A DNA stretch of 64,000 bases. Source: Psychroflexus sp. MES1-P1E. Lineage in GTDB: Bacteria; Bacteroidota; Bacteroidia; Flavobacteriales; Flavobacteriaceae. The stretch lies in assembly GCF_002836055.1 (NCBI RefSeq), contig NZ_PJBS01000308.1, positions 1 to 64,000 on the forward strand, read 5' to 3'. The notes under the pieces are model-generated. The model was not told the DNA's origin, searched no databases, and saw nothing but the letters and a program-made list of their open reading frames with translations. Shown one piece after another: positions 1 through 7,670 of the stretch. Made by a program: the position numbers and the translations under genes. Position 1 is the first letter of the stretch. The number at the start of each line of letters is the position of its first letter.

Positions 1-178
1 AAGCCGTAGGGTCGGTTCAGACTTTTGTAGTCTCGCTTACTTCACTTCTAAGGTCTCCCTTAACAAGCTAGCAGCTTACTAAGGGTTCAAGGCGTTACCC
101 CTGCCCATAAAGGACTTGCACCCTCTAAATCAATTAGCGACCTTTCGGTAGCTAAAAAGACACCCATACTGGGCACAC
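1..178 (-). mobile_element. Group IIC intron, 5' part (copy 1, runs off left edge)
   Basis: Read on the minus strand this begins GTGTGCCCAGTATGGG, the 5' end typical of class C group II introns (compare the Oceanobacillus iheyensis intron, GUGUGCCCGGCAUGGG). A domain I stem with a GAAA loop (CTACCGAAAGGT) and a GAGGGTGCAAGTCC-type segment follow. It is a close copy of the element ending at 2112, but carries about 24 extra bases near 36-60. Near the left edge it shows the same junction (GACCCTACGGC) that in copy 2 lies where the reverse-transcriptase ORF should be, so this copy is probably ORF-less too. The 3' end lies outside the window. The group IIC call is based on recalled consensus. Confidence 0.75.
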
Positions 179-180
179 AC

Positions 181-300
181 CGTATATAATGTATGGCTAG
201 CTTCTTGCCTACTTGCGAAAGTCCTCGCGGACTTTCTTGGTTAGTAATTAGTTACTTGAAACACGCAACAAACCATATACAAAAAGGTTGTAGGCAATTA
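181..300. repeat. Palindromic cassette-border-like element
   Basis: The segment folds into a long imperfect hairpin. The left arm (GTATATAATGTATGG) and right arm (ACCATATAC near 270-280) are complementary, and the middle has an inner stem around GAAAGTCC/GGACTTTC (about 217-235). The end reads TTGTAGGCAATTA, and the inverse of that end, AACTGCCTACAA, occurs at 1788-1798 immediately after the next gene. A gene bounded by matching palindrome ends resembles an integron cassette with attC-like borders, or the palindromic spacers common around flavobacterial accessory genes. No integrase gene is visible and the attC identity is inference. Confidence 0.5.
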
Positions 301-357
301 TCCAAGAAAATTCCGTTATACAATAAAAACATTTATCAATTAAAATTTAATCAACCA

Positions 358-1788
358 ATGAAAAACTATTTATTGATTCTAATTATTGGATTTATTTGTT
401 TAATCTCTTGTAAAAAAAATACAGAAATCGCAAAATCTGAACCTGTAATTAATGAAAAAACTTTAAAACTTGACACGCTGTATTCCGAATTATTTGATAA
501 CGGTTCATTTAATGGAAGTGTATTAATTGCCGAAAATGGACAAATAATCTTTGAGAAAAGCTATGGATTTGCTGACGAGCAAACTAATAGAAAATTAAAT
601 GACAGTACAGTATTTGAATTGGCATCAGTTTCAAAACAATTTACTGCGATGGGAATTGTTCAACTTGAAAAGGAAGGGAAAATATCTTATCAAGATGATA
701 TTTCCAAATATGTTCCCGAATTAATAGACTATAAAGGAATTACAATAAAAAATCTATTAAATCATACAGGCGGACTTCCAGATTATATGGGTATTGCAGA
801 TAAAAATTGGGATAAATCAAAAATTGCAACGAATGATGATATACTTAAAATGTTCAAACAAGTCCAACCAAAAAAACTTTTTGAACCAAACGAGAGATGG
901 GATTACAGTAATACTGGTTATTTAATTTTAGCAACGATTATTGAAAGAGTTAGCGGACAAGAATTTGGAAATTATCTGAACGACAAAATATTCAAACCTT
1001 TAGATATGCACAAAACTTTCGTTTATAGAAGAAGATTTGCACCAAAAGAAATTCAGAACTATGCTAAAGGATATATTTATTCGGATAGTCTACAAAAAAA
1101 GATTTTACCTGACGAAGTTGGCAAAGATTTTTATGTAGTATATCTCGATGGTATAGTTGGAGATGGAATGGTAAACTCAAATCCACAAGATTTACTAAAA
1201 TGGGATAGAGCGCTCTACAAAAATAAGTTAATCAACGACAAAGACCGTGAGCTGATATTTTCGTCAGTTATAACAAAAGACAGTTCTCAAACAGACTATG
1301 GATTTGGTTGGATGATTGATAGCACAAAAACATATGGAAGAGTCGCTTCTCATTCCGGAGGTTGGGCTGGTTACATTTCATACATTGAAAGAGATATTGA
1401 CAATGATAAAACAATAATTATTTTACAAAACAATTCATTATCTAAAACAGAAATACCTATAAAAAACACTCGTAGAATTTTATACAACCAAGATATAGAA
1501 AAACCAATTAAATTGGACAGCAAGATTTTAAAAGTATATGCAGGAAAATATTTAACACATAATCAAAAAGAAAAAGAAATAGTTTTTGAAAATGACAAAC
1601 TTTATGCAGTGATGAGTTCCGACTATAAAATGGAACTCGTGCCAGTTTCAAAAACGAAGTTTATCGTTGATGGTTGGTCACCTGAAGTATCATACACTTT
1701 TATATCAAATGAAAAAGGCGAAATAGAAAAATATAGAGTAATACAAGAAAGTCAAGGAGTTGATAAAGAGGCAAATCGAATAAAATAA
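358..1788 (+). CDS. Serine hydrolase lipoprotein, class C beta-lactamase / DD-peptidase family
   Basis: The protein has 476 residues from the ATG at 358. An upstream in-frame start at 193 lies inside the palindromic element and is rejected because a clean lipoprotein signal (MKNYLLILII...LISC, lipobox Cys18) starts here. The three active-site motifs of the penicillin-recognising fold are present: SVSK (Ser90, Lys93), YSN (Tyr183, Asn185) and HSGG (332-335, in place of KTG). The C-terminal 80 residues look like the small beta-domain common in these hydrolases. Members act as esterases, D-aminopeptidases or peptidoglycan enzymes, so the substrate cannot be read from the sequence and true beta-lactamase activity should not be assumed. 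The gene stands alone between two group II intron copies and cassette-like palindromes, which suggests acquired DNA. Confidence 0.85.
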   Translation: MKNYLLILIIGFICLISCKKNTEIAKSEPVINEKTLKLDTLYSELFDNGSFNGSVLIAENGQIIFEKSYGFADEQTNRKLNDSTVFELASVSKQFTAMGIVQLEKEGKISYQDDISKYVPELIDYKGITIKNLLNHTGGLPDYMGIADKNWDKSKIATNDDILKMFKQVQPKKLFEPNERWDYSNTGYLILATIIERVSGQEFGNYLNDKIFKPLDMHKTFVYRRRFAPKEIQNYAKGYIYSDSLQKKILPDEVGKDFYVVYLDGIVGDGMVNSNPQDLLKWDRALYKNKLINDKDRELIFSSVITKDSSQTDYGFGWMIDSTKTYGRVASHSGGWAGYISYIERDIDNDKTIIILQNNSLSKTEIPIKNTRRILYNQDIEKPIKLDSKILKVYAGKYLTHNQKEKEIVFENDKLYAVMSSDYKMELVPVSKTKFIVDGWSPEVSYTFISNEKGEIEKYRVIQESQGVDKEANRIK

Positions 1789-1798
1789 CTGCCTACAA

Positions 1799-2112
1799 TC
1801 GAGTGGATGGCTCCGCCATCAGATGACGGAGTACACCCCTCACACCACCGTACATAGGCATCCTCCCGATAAAAATCGGGACAGGCTGTATACAACAGTT
1901 CGCAATCCATCTTTCCAGTCGCTCATATTCTGTTCCTACTTGGCCTGTCCTGAGCGTAGCCGTAGGGTCAGTACCAGAATTTGTAGTCTCGCTTAACAAG
2001 CTTGCGACTTACTAAGGGTTCAAGAGCTTTACCTCCGCGCATTGAGGACTTTCACCCTCTAAATCAATTAGCGACCTTTCGGTAGCTAAAAAGACGCCCA
2101 TACTGGGCACAC
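1799..2112 (-). mobile_element. Degenerate ORF-less group IIC intron (copy 2)
   Basis: On the minus strand the element starts GTGTGCCCAGTATGGG at 2112 and ends CCACTCGAT at about 1799, only about 314 bases, with no reverse-transcriptase gene. Domain V is recognisable at 1843-1901 (GAACTGTTGTATAC ... GTACGGTGGTG). The catalytic triad position reads TGT where class C introns have CGC. The tip of domain V carries an extra hairpin (CCCGAT/ATCGGG, 1865-1880). Domain VI follows (GTGTGAGGGG ... CACTCGAT). A palindromic CTGTCCTGAGCGTAG repeat lies at about 1945-1960 where the ORF is lost. The 5' end lies just downstream (minus strand) of a 10-bp stem at 2119-2146, as expected for class C introns, which insert after terminator hairpins. 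Splicing competence is doubtful. Confidence 0.75.
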
Positions 2113-2118
2113 ACAAAA

Positions 2119-2146
2119 GTTAAAAAGCATTGAAACGCTTTTTAAC
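2119..2146. terminator. Perfect 10-bp stem, terminator-like, intron target
   Basis: GTTAAAAAGC and GCTTTTTAAC form a perfect stem with an 8-base loop. Read on the minus strand it is followed by TTTT and then the intron 5' end at 2112. This is the classic target geometry for class C group II introns. It may once have been a real terminator or part of a cassette palindrome. Confidence 0.55.
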
Positions 2147-2177
2147 AAGACCGTTAACTTTAATCAAAAAAAAACAT

Positions 2178-3423
2178 ATGCGAAAATTTAAAAAGGCTCC
2201 TATTTCACTTCTTTTTTTTATTTTCTCAATCGCATTTTCAAATGCTCAAATCAATGATTGCAGTTGTAAAATGGATTTAGAATTTTTAAAAGAAAAGATT
2301 CAAAAAACACCTTCCTACAAAGTAAGCAAAGTGGCTTATGAGATGGAATATGCAAAAATAAAAAAAAGAGATTAGAAATCTAAACCCTGATTATGAGTGT
2401 TTTCTTGAATTGAATAAGTTGATGCTTTCCTTAAATGATAGACATTGTAATCTTTATGGCATTAACACAGGATTAGATGAAGAATTAAAAAATGATACTG
2501 CTAAGTTTAAAATATTTAAAAAATCAGAGCTCTTTACTGTTTATCCAAGACCAGTTATAAGTTTAGATAGTCTGAGAACAGCACTCAAAAAGCAACCTAT
2601 TAGTTCTATTGAAGGCGTTTACTTCAGAAAAGGATATATGACTCTTGGAGTTTATAAAATGGTAGAAAGTGATTCCTACAGAGCTATTATTTTAGATTCA
2701 GAAAATGAAGTTTGGGAAGCTGGTGAAGTGATTTACACTTTAGTTCCTTATGGCCATAATTATTTATTAGCTGTTGGTGGAAATATGACTAGTAAAAGAA
2801 TGATATCCTATGGCGAACGGATTGAAAATGGGGTTTTTCTGACTATGCGATTTCAAAAAGAGCCATCAATACCTAATTATTCCGTTTCAAAATATCCTCA
2901 AACCACCTATTTAAGAGAGGAAATATCACCAGAAACAACCTACTTAAAAGTGGGGAGTTTTAACTCTTGGAATCCCACACTTTCTGATGCCAATGAATTT
3001 TACAAATCTCTAGAAGGAACTTTGACCAAGAAGAATGTAATCTTAGACTTACGAGATAATGGTGGTGGTGGCGACAGAAATTCTAACGGACTATTTAAAG
3101 TTTTAAAGAAATATATTAAACAAAATAATGTCTACGTTTTAGTTAATCACAGAACCGCAAGTAATGCAGAACAATTTGCATATAAACTAAGTGATTTTGA
3201 AAATTGTACCATCCTGGGAAATAGAACGAGTGGAACAGCAGCATACGAAATAGTAGATTCTAATTACAATCTACCTTGTGAAGATTACGTAGTAGTTCTA
3301 ACGTCTAAAAAGCACTCAAAATATCTAAAATTAGAATCTATTGGAATTGAACCTGATATAAAATTAGCTATCGAAAAAGACTGGATGATGCAGGTACAAA
3401 AGCATATCCGGAGAAATAACTAG
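2178..3423 (+). pseudogene. S41-family peptidase, frameshifted
   Basis: The first part starts at the ATG at 2178 with a signal peptide (MRKFKKAP...FSNAQ) and reads to a stop at 2373-2375. The second part is open from about 2366 to 3423 in another frame. Dropping one A from the A-run at about 2358-2366 joins them into one open frame of about 414 residues. The C-terminal half shows the S41 (C-terminal processing peptidase) fold: VILDLRDNGGGG, then NHRTASNAEQFA, which contains the expected catalytic Ser region, then GNRTSGTA. The family cleaves proteins or peptides in the periplasm. The shift sits in a homopolymer, so a sequencing error or slippage is possible as well as true inactivation. Confidence 0.75.
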
Positions 3424-4108
3424 GGCTAATAAATTGGCATATGGAGTATGAATATGTGAATACTTCGACAGACCTACCTGATAAGGCACGACAAAAGGCT
3501 CAGTGGAGTCCGCTATATAATTTGTTGACTGACTCGGGATTACTGGTAAGGAGAATTCTAGGAGTTGGTAAGAACCTTACAAAAGGAGAGGTTTTTTTTT
3601 AGAGTGCTTTACATGCCCTTTTATTCGGTTAGTTATCTAAAGGAGGTGTTTTTTAGGGTGATTTCTTTTTGTTGTGTTTTACTTCTACCTATCTAGGCAA
3701 AACAGAAACCTTCAACTTTATAACTAAGGGTGAACCAACAGGTTTTTGCATACCCGTTGGTCTTCCAATCCAAGGTGATTGATAAGCCATTGGAGGCCAT
3801 TAATCAGCTATTGATTTGCTATTAAGTACTTGTAAAACAAAATTTTAAGAAGTGTTTGGAGGTTTTTCTTTAAATATTTATAATAGAGTGTATTCAAATA
3901 TTGAGATTTAGATTAATTAGCTTCGAGATTTTACCGTTTATTAAAGCATGTTTTGAATGTTAAGACTTTTAAATCAATCACATTCAAAACCAATCTTTGT
4001 AAAGAAACAACCCCCTAAAATCCCTAATAAATAATGACCAAAAAATTATTATCTTTAGGCACCGCTATTTTTAAGGTTAATATTGGCAACAAGCAAAAAC
4101 AAACATAG
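3424..4108. other. Gene-poor region with degenerate repeat copies
   Basis: No convincing gene was seen. The part at about 3514-3670 is a diverged copy of 5145-5320: both share TTGTTGACTGA-like and TGGTAAGG blocks, an imperfect ACCTT...AAGGT hairpin followed by a T-run, and a TTTCTTTTT block. The part at about 3850-3960 resembles 7325-7430 (GTGTTTGGAGGTT, TCTTTAA, AGAGTG.ATTC). On the minus strand, 3680-3780 shows a broken frame related to the short ORF at 5300-5560. This looks like decayed mobile or duplicated DNA. Confidence 0.5.
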
Positions 4109-5101
4109 ATGAAAAGAATAATATTCGGAATAATAATATTATTATCAATTTCGTGCAATGAAAAACCTGAGATGGAATTTTTTTTAAATGGAACAACGAA
4201 CGGAATTGAAAATGGAACAACTCTATATTTAGAAGTTGAAAATAATACTATCGACTCAACTAAAATTAAGAATAATACATTTGTTTTTAAATCAAAATTA
4301 TCGAGCTCGCCTTTACAAGTAATCATAAGAACTGAAGACTTTTCTCAATATAGATTTTTGTGGGCAGAAAATAAACCAATGACATTTGACGCAACTAAAA
4401 CTGATTTTAGAAATGCAAAAATAACAGGTTCTGAACCAGAAAATTTGAGTTTCATTTTACATCAAAAAATAGATACCTTACCAAGAGAAGAGGCACAAAA
4501 ATTAGAAATTGAATTTATAAAAGATAATCCAAATAGTATTGTAAGTGCTTCAATGCTCTCATTTTATTCAACAACTTGGGGAAAAGAAAAAACCAAAGGA
4601 CTTTATGAACAACTTTCAAAAGAAAATAAAAATTCAAAATTCGGGGGTGAAATCACAAAATATATTGAGTTAAATAAAGAACCAAAAATCGGAGATCAAT
4701 TTGCGGACTTTGAATCGAAAAACCAAAATGGAGAATTGAAAAAATTGTCCAATTTGAAAGGAAAAGCTGTACTTCTCGAATTTTGGGCTTCTTGGTGTGG
4801 TCCTTGTCGTCTAGAAAATCCGATCCTCGTGAAAACTTATGAAAAATTCAATCCAAAAGGATTTGAAATATTTGCAGTTTCGTTAGACGAAGACAAAGAA
4901 AGTTGGCTAAAAGCAATAAATAAAGATAGTTTAAACTGGGAACACGTCAGTGATTTAAAAGGTCAAAAAAATGAAGCTTCTCTCATTTATGGAATTAATG
5001 GAATACCTGACAACTTTTTAATTGCCGAGAATGGAGAAATAATTGGACGCAACTTAAGAGGAGAAAAATTGAATGAAAAACTAAAAGAAATACTGGAATA
5101 A
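4109..5101 (+). CDS. TlpA-like thiol:disulfide interchange lipoprotein
   Basis: The 330-residue protein has a lipoprotein signal ending LLSISC (Cys16). Residues about 25-125 look like the DUF4369-type beta-rich domain that precedes thioredoxin domains in Bacteroidota. Residues about 190-330 form an AhpC-TSA/TlpA thioredoxin-like domain with the redox motif WCGPC (Cys230, Cys233) and the downstream cis-proline loop NGIPDNF. Members reduce or shuffle periplasmic disulfides, often for cytochrome maturation or stress defence. The specific partner is unknown and no cytochrome genes lie nearby. The gene stands alone with decayed DNA on both sides. Confidence 0.88.
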   Translation: MKRIIFGIIILLSISCNEKPEMEFFLNGTTNGIENGTTLYLEVENNTIDSTKIKNNTFVFKSKLSSSPLQVIIRTEDFSQYRFLWAENKPMTFDATKTDFRNAKITGSEPENLSFILHQKIDTLPREEAQKLEIEFIKDNPNSIVSASMLSFYSTTWGKEKTKGLYEQLSKENKNSKFGGEITKYIELNKEPKIGDQFADFESKNQNGELKKLSNLKGKAVLLEFWASWCGPCRLENPILVKTYEKFNPKGFEIFAVSLDEDKESWLKAINKDSLNWEHVSDLKGQKNEASLIYGINGIPDNFLIAENGEIIGRNLRGEKLNEKLKEILE

Positions 5102-5673
5102 TATCAGTTGCCAATAACTAAGTATATGGCATGCTGATAGGGAGAAGCTATATACTATGTTGACTGATTTGGAATTGATGGTAAGGGAGAAGTCAACGAT
5201 TAGGTATAGACCTTAAAAAAGGAAAAAAGGTTTTACATCAAATTAGGTACCTTTTTTTGATGGCCACTTGAAGCAAGTCTTTTTTGGGTTGGTTTCTTTT
5301 TATGTCAGTTTCACTTGATATTGCCCTTTTTTCTTCAGTTTGGGCACAAGAAAGTCAAGGCTTTTTTTAGAGCCGTTTTTTAAATGTTTGTATTCCATTA
5401 GTTTATCTTTTATAGTTTGTTTGTAATCCTTTGGTAGTCTGTGACTGTCAAAATTAAAAAGTGTGATCAAGGTTTCATTTATAACTTTAACAATAGCGAT
5501 ATAAAAATTTCTCATGAACGATAAAGTCTTATCTTTTAAATTAAATTTAAAATGTCGCAATAAATTGCTTCTTTTTATGCAAAAACATTATGTTACATTA
5601 AAATGAATCAACTAAAATTGATAGCCTTCATCACCTAAGCAACTGATTAACAACTGAACTACTTACTGAATGT
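5102..5673. other. Gene-poor region with repeat copy and possible minus-strand gene relic
   Basis: This holds the second copy of the degenerate repeat also seen at about 3514-3670, including an ACCTT...AAGGT hairpin with T-runs at about 5210-5225. A lysine-rich 86-codon frame on the minus strand (5300-5560) has no recognised domain. Its 3' end is related to a broken frame at 3680-3780, so it is more likely an element remnant than an active gene. Confidence 0.45.
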
Positions 5674-6132
5674 TTATAGAATATTATTTACCTTTTCACT
5701 GTGTAAAACCATAGTAGTTTGAGTGCTGTGTATATAATCTAGAGTAGATAATCTATCGAGAATAAAGCTCCTTAATTCGTCAGTGTCTTTAACTGCGATG
5801 TGCAAAATAAAATCATTGTCACCTGCCATATGAAACAATTGAATAACACCAGGTAATTGAGATGCCTTTTCCAAAAAATCTGTAATGATTGAACGGTGTT
5901 GCTTATTTAGCTTAATGGCTAACATTACCTCAATATTAAGTCCCAGCTTTTTTTGATCAATTTGGGCATTTGCCCCCTTCAAATATCCTTTCTGAGTTAA
6001 TTTTTTAATTCTATCGTGTGCACTAGACTGTGCAATTTCAATCTTTGCAGCAATCTCTTTGTTTGATAGCCGTGCATTATTCAGCAAAAGACTTAAAATC
6101 TGAATATCTTTCGAGTCAAGTTCATTCTTCAT
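5674..6132 (-). CDS. Lrp/AsnC-family transcriptional regulator
   Basis: The protein has 152 residues from the ATG at 6132 (MKNELDSKD). The longer frame to 6174 adds an atypical extension and is not used. The N-terminal winged helix-turn-helix has LDSKDIQILSLLLNNARLSNKEIAAKI...AHDRIKKLTQKGYLKG. The C-terminal half is the RAM (amino-acid-sensing) domain, with GDNDFILHI. Lrp-type regulators bind DNA as octameric discs and respond to amino acids. The gene is divergent from the YitT-type membrane gene with 123 bases between them, so it may control that gene and itself. That target is inference. Confidence 0.9.
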   Translation of the reverse strand: MKNELDSKDIQILSLLLNNARLSNKEIAAKIEIAQSSAHDRIKKLTQKGYLKGANAQIDQKKLGLNIEVMLAIKLNKQHRSIITDFLEKASQLPGVIQLFHMAGDNDFILHIAVKDTDELRSFILDRLSTLDYIHSTQTTMVLHSEKVNNIL

Positions 6133-6180
6133 ATCTAAAACGAATATTTTTTGGTTTATATAAAATAATGACAAATATAA

Positions 6181-6211
6181 TTTGGTTCAAATGCAATTCA
6201 ACATAATTTTG
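6181..6211 (+). promoter_or_regulatory. Flavobacterial promoter for the YitT-type gene
   Basis: TTTG at 6181-6184 and TAATTTTG at 6204-6211 are separated by 19 bases. This fits the Bacteroidota -33/-7 consensus (TTTG, about 19 bases, TANNTTTG) and predicts a leader of about 40 bases before the ATG at 6256. It lies between the divergent lrp-like and yitT-like genes. Confidence 0.7.
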
Positions 6212-6255
6212 CACAAATATACTTTAAGCCACAGAATTTAATACATTATAATAAT

Positions 6256-7113
6256 ATGACAACTCCTTTAAATTTCAATAAGCAGTTTAAATCCTATTTT
6301 ATTATTGCGTTTGGACTTTTCATAAATGCCCTAGCGTGGACCGGTTTTCTTATTCCATCAGAAATTGTTGGAGGAGGAGTAAGTGGAATTGGAACTATTA
6401 TTTATTTTATGATGGGTTTTAAAGTTGGGTATTCTGTCTTTATCATAAATGGTTTATTAATTATCGCTGCTTTGAAGATTCTAGGCTTTGGCTTTGGAAT
6501 AAAAACAATATTTGCCACATTTGTGTTATCCTTCTTTTTATGGCTATTGCAAATTATTATTACTGAACCTTTTGTGAGTGATAGATTTATGAGTGCTATA
6601 ATTGGAGGTGTAATGGCAGGCGCTAGTGCGGGTATTATTCTATCTCAAGGAGGCAGTACTGGAGGTACGGATATCGTTGCTATGATGATTAATAAATACC
6701 GAAACTATAGTCCTGGTCAGCTTATTTTGACTTTGGATTTAATCATTATATCGTCTTCCTATTTTGTTATGGGTTCTATAGAGCAAGTTGTTTATGGTTT
6801 TGTAGCAATGAGTGTGAGTGCCTATTGTGTTGATCTGGTGATTGAGGGCAGAAAGCAATCTGTTCACGTTTTTATTTTTACAGAGATGTTTGATAAAATA
6901 AAAAACGAGCTTATTTCGAACCACGACCAAGGTATCACCGAACTTCAAGCGAAAGATGGTTTCTCACAAAAGGATATAAAGATCTTAATGCTTTTAGCAA
7001 AGAAAAAAGATTCTCAATCTATTCTTAAAACAGTGAAAATTATAGATCCAGAGGCCTTTATTTCGATGGGTTCAGTAATGGGGGTTTATGGTTTTGGATT
7101 TGAAAAAAAATAA
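6256..7113 (+). CDS. YitT-family (DUF2179) membrane protein
   Basis: The protein has 285 residues, the usual family length. The first 200 residues carry five or six hydrophobic segments with glycine-rich turns (VGGGVSGIGTI, AGASAGIILSQGGSTGGTDI). The C-terminal 80 residues form the soluble DUF2179 domain, with GITELQAKDGFS and DPEAFISMGSVMGVYG. The family is widespread, often annotated as an uncharacterised or transporter-like membrane protein, and its substrate is unknown. A good promoter lies upstream and the Lrp-like gene is divergent. Confidence 0.9.
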   Translation: MTTPLNFNKQFKSYFIIAFGLFINALAWTGFLIPSEIVGGGVSGIGTIIYFMMGFKVGYSVFIINGLLIIAALKILGFGFGIKTIFATFVLSFFLWLLQIIITEPFVSDRFMSAIIGGVMAGASAGIILSQGGSTGGTDIVAMMINKYRNYSPGQLILTLDLIIISSSYFVMGSIEQVVYGFVAMSVSAYCVDLVIEGRKQSVHVFIFTEMFDKIKNELISNHDQGITELQAKDGFSQKDIKILMLLAKKKDSQSILKTVKIIDPEAFISMGSVMGVYGFGFEKK

Positions 7114-7621
7114 AAGGGCTAATTTAGAAGTTATAAGGAAGGACAGGACTAAGAATTATGGCGGTTTTTTAGATCTGTAATTGAGAAAGAAAAAGCGGCA
7201 ACTACTATTTATACTTGGAAGGATTTTAAAGAGCATTTTTTGGACTAGTCTCGCTTAAATTTATGTAGAATTAAAATAACGAAAGCATTGCAATGATCTG
7301 AGGTATAAAACAATATTTTAATATGTGTTTGGAGGTTAATCTTTAACTAGTTTTAAGAGAGTGCATTCTAATGCTGTTATTAAATACCTAAGTCAATAAA
7401 ACTAGCAAGGTTAAACCGTAAATTTTTGAAGATAAAAGCTTCAGTCGTTTTCCTCATTTCAAAATTTATCCTAAAATTTATAGTCTATACGCACATCGGA
7501 CGGAGAGTATGGTAAACTAAAAGCTTTTAAGCTGGGTATCGAATAAAAGTTAAGAAAACGGAAGTAAAATCAGAATAAGAAATAATCTTTAAACAGATAC
7601 CCTTCTATTTTTAAAAACAAA
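7114..7621. other. Gene-poor region with ORF relic and repeat copy
   Basis: A short frame at about 7132-7249 (ELWRFFRSVIEKEK... ending HFLD) reads like the C-terminal end of a lost gene. It contains a stop near its start and was not recognised. The part at about 7322-7440 is a diverged copy of about 3850-3960. Confidence 0.4.
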
Positions 7622-7649
7622 AAAGCCTTAATCCATAGATTAAGGCTTT
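7622..7649. terminator. Bidirectional terminator after rocD
   Basis: AAAGCCTTAATC and GATTAAGGCTTT form a perfect 12-bp stem with a 4-base loop. It lies 22 bases beyond the stop of the minus-strand rocD gene and has A/T tracts on both sides. Confidence 0.8.
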
Positions 7650-7670
7650 ATACTAAAAGTAGCTAAATTT

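Noticed and set aside
358-1788. Antibiotic-resistance beta-lactamase
   Set aside because: The SxxK, YSN and HSGG motifs are shared by many esterases and peptidases of the same fold, and the KTG triad is replaced, so resistance cannot be claimed.
1793-1999. Minus-strand 68-codon ORF containing MYGGVRGVLRH
   Set aside because: It is the translation of group II intron domains V and VI, not a protein gene.
5300-5560. Minus-strand 86-codon ORF, lysine-rich
   Set aside because: No domain, lies in a repeat, and a broken relative occurs at 3680-3780. Treated as a relic, though a real small gene is not fully excluded.
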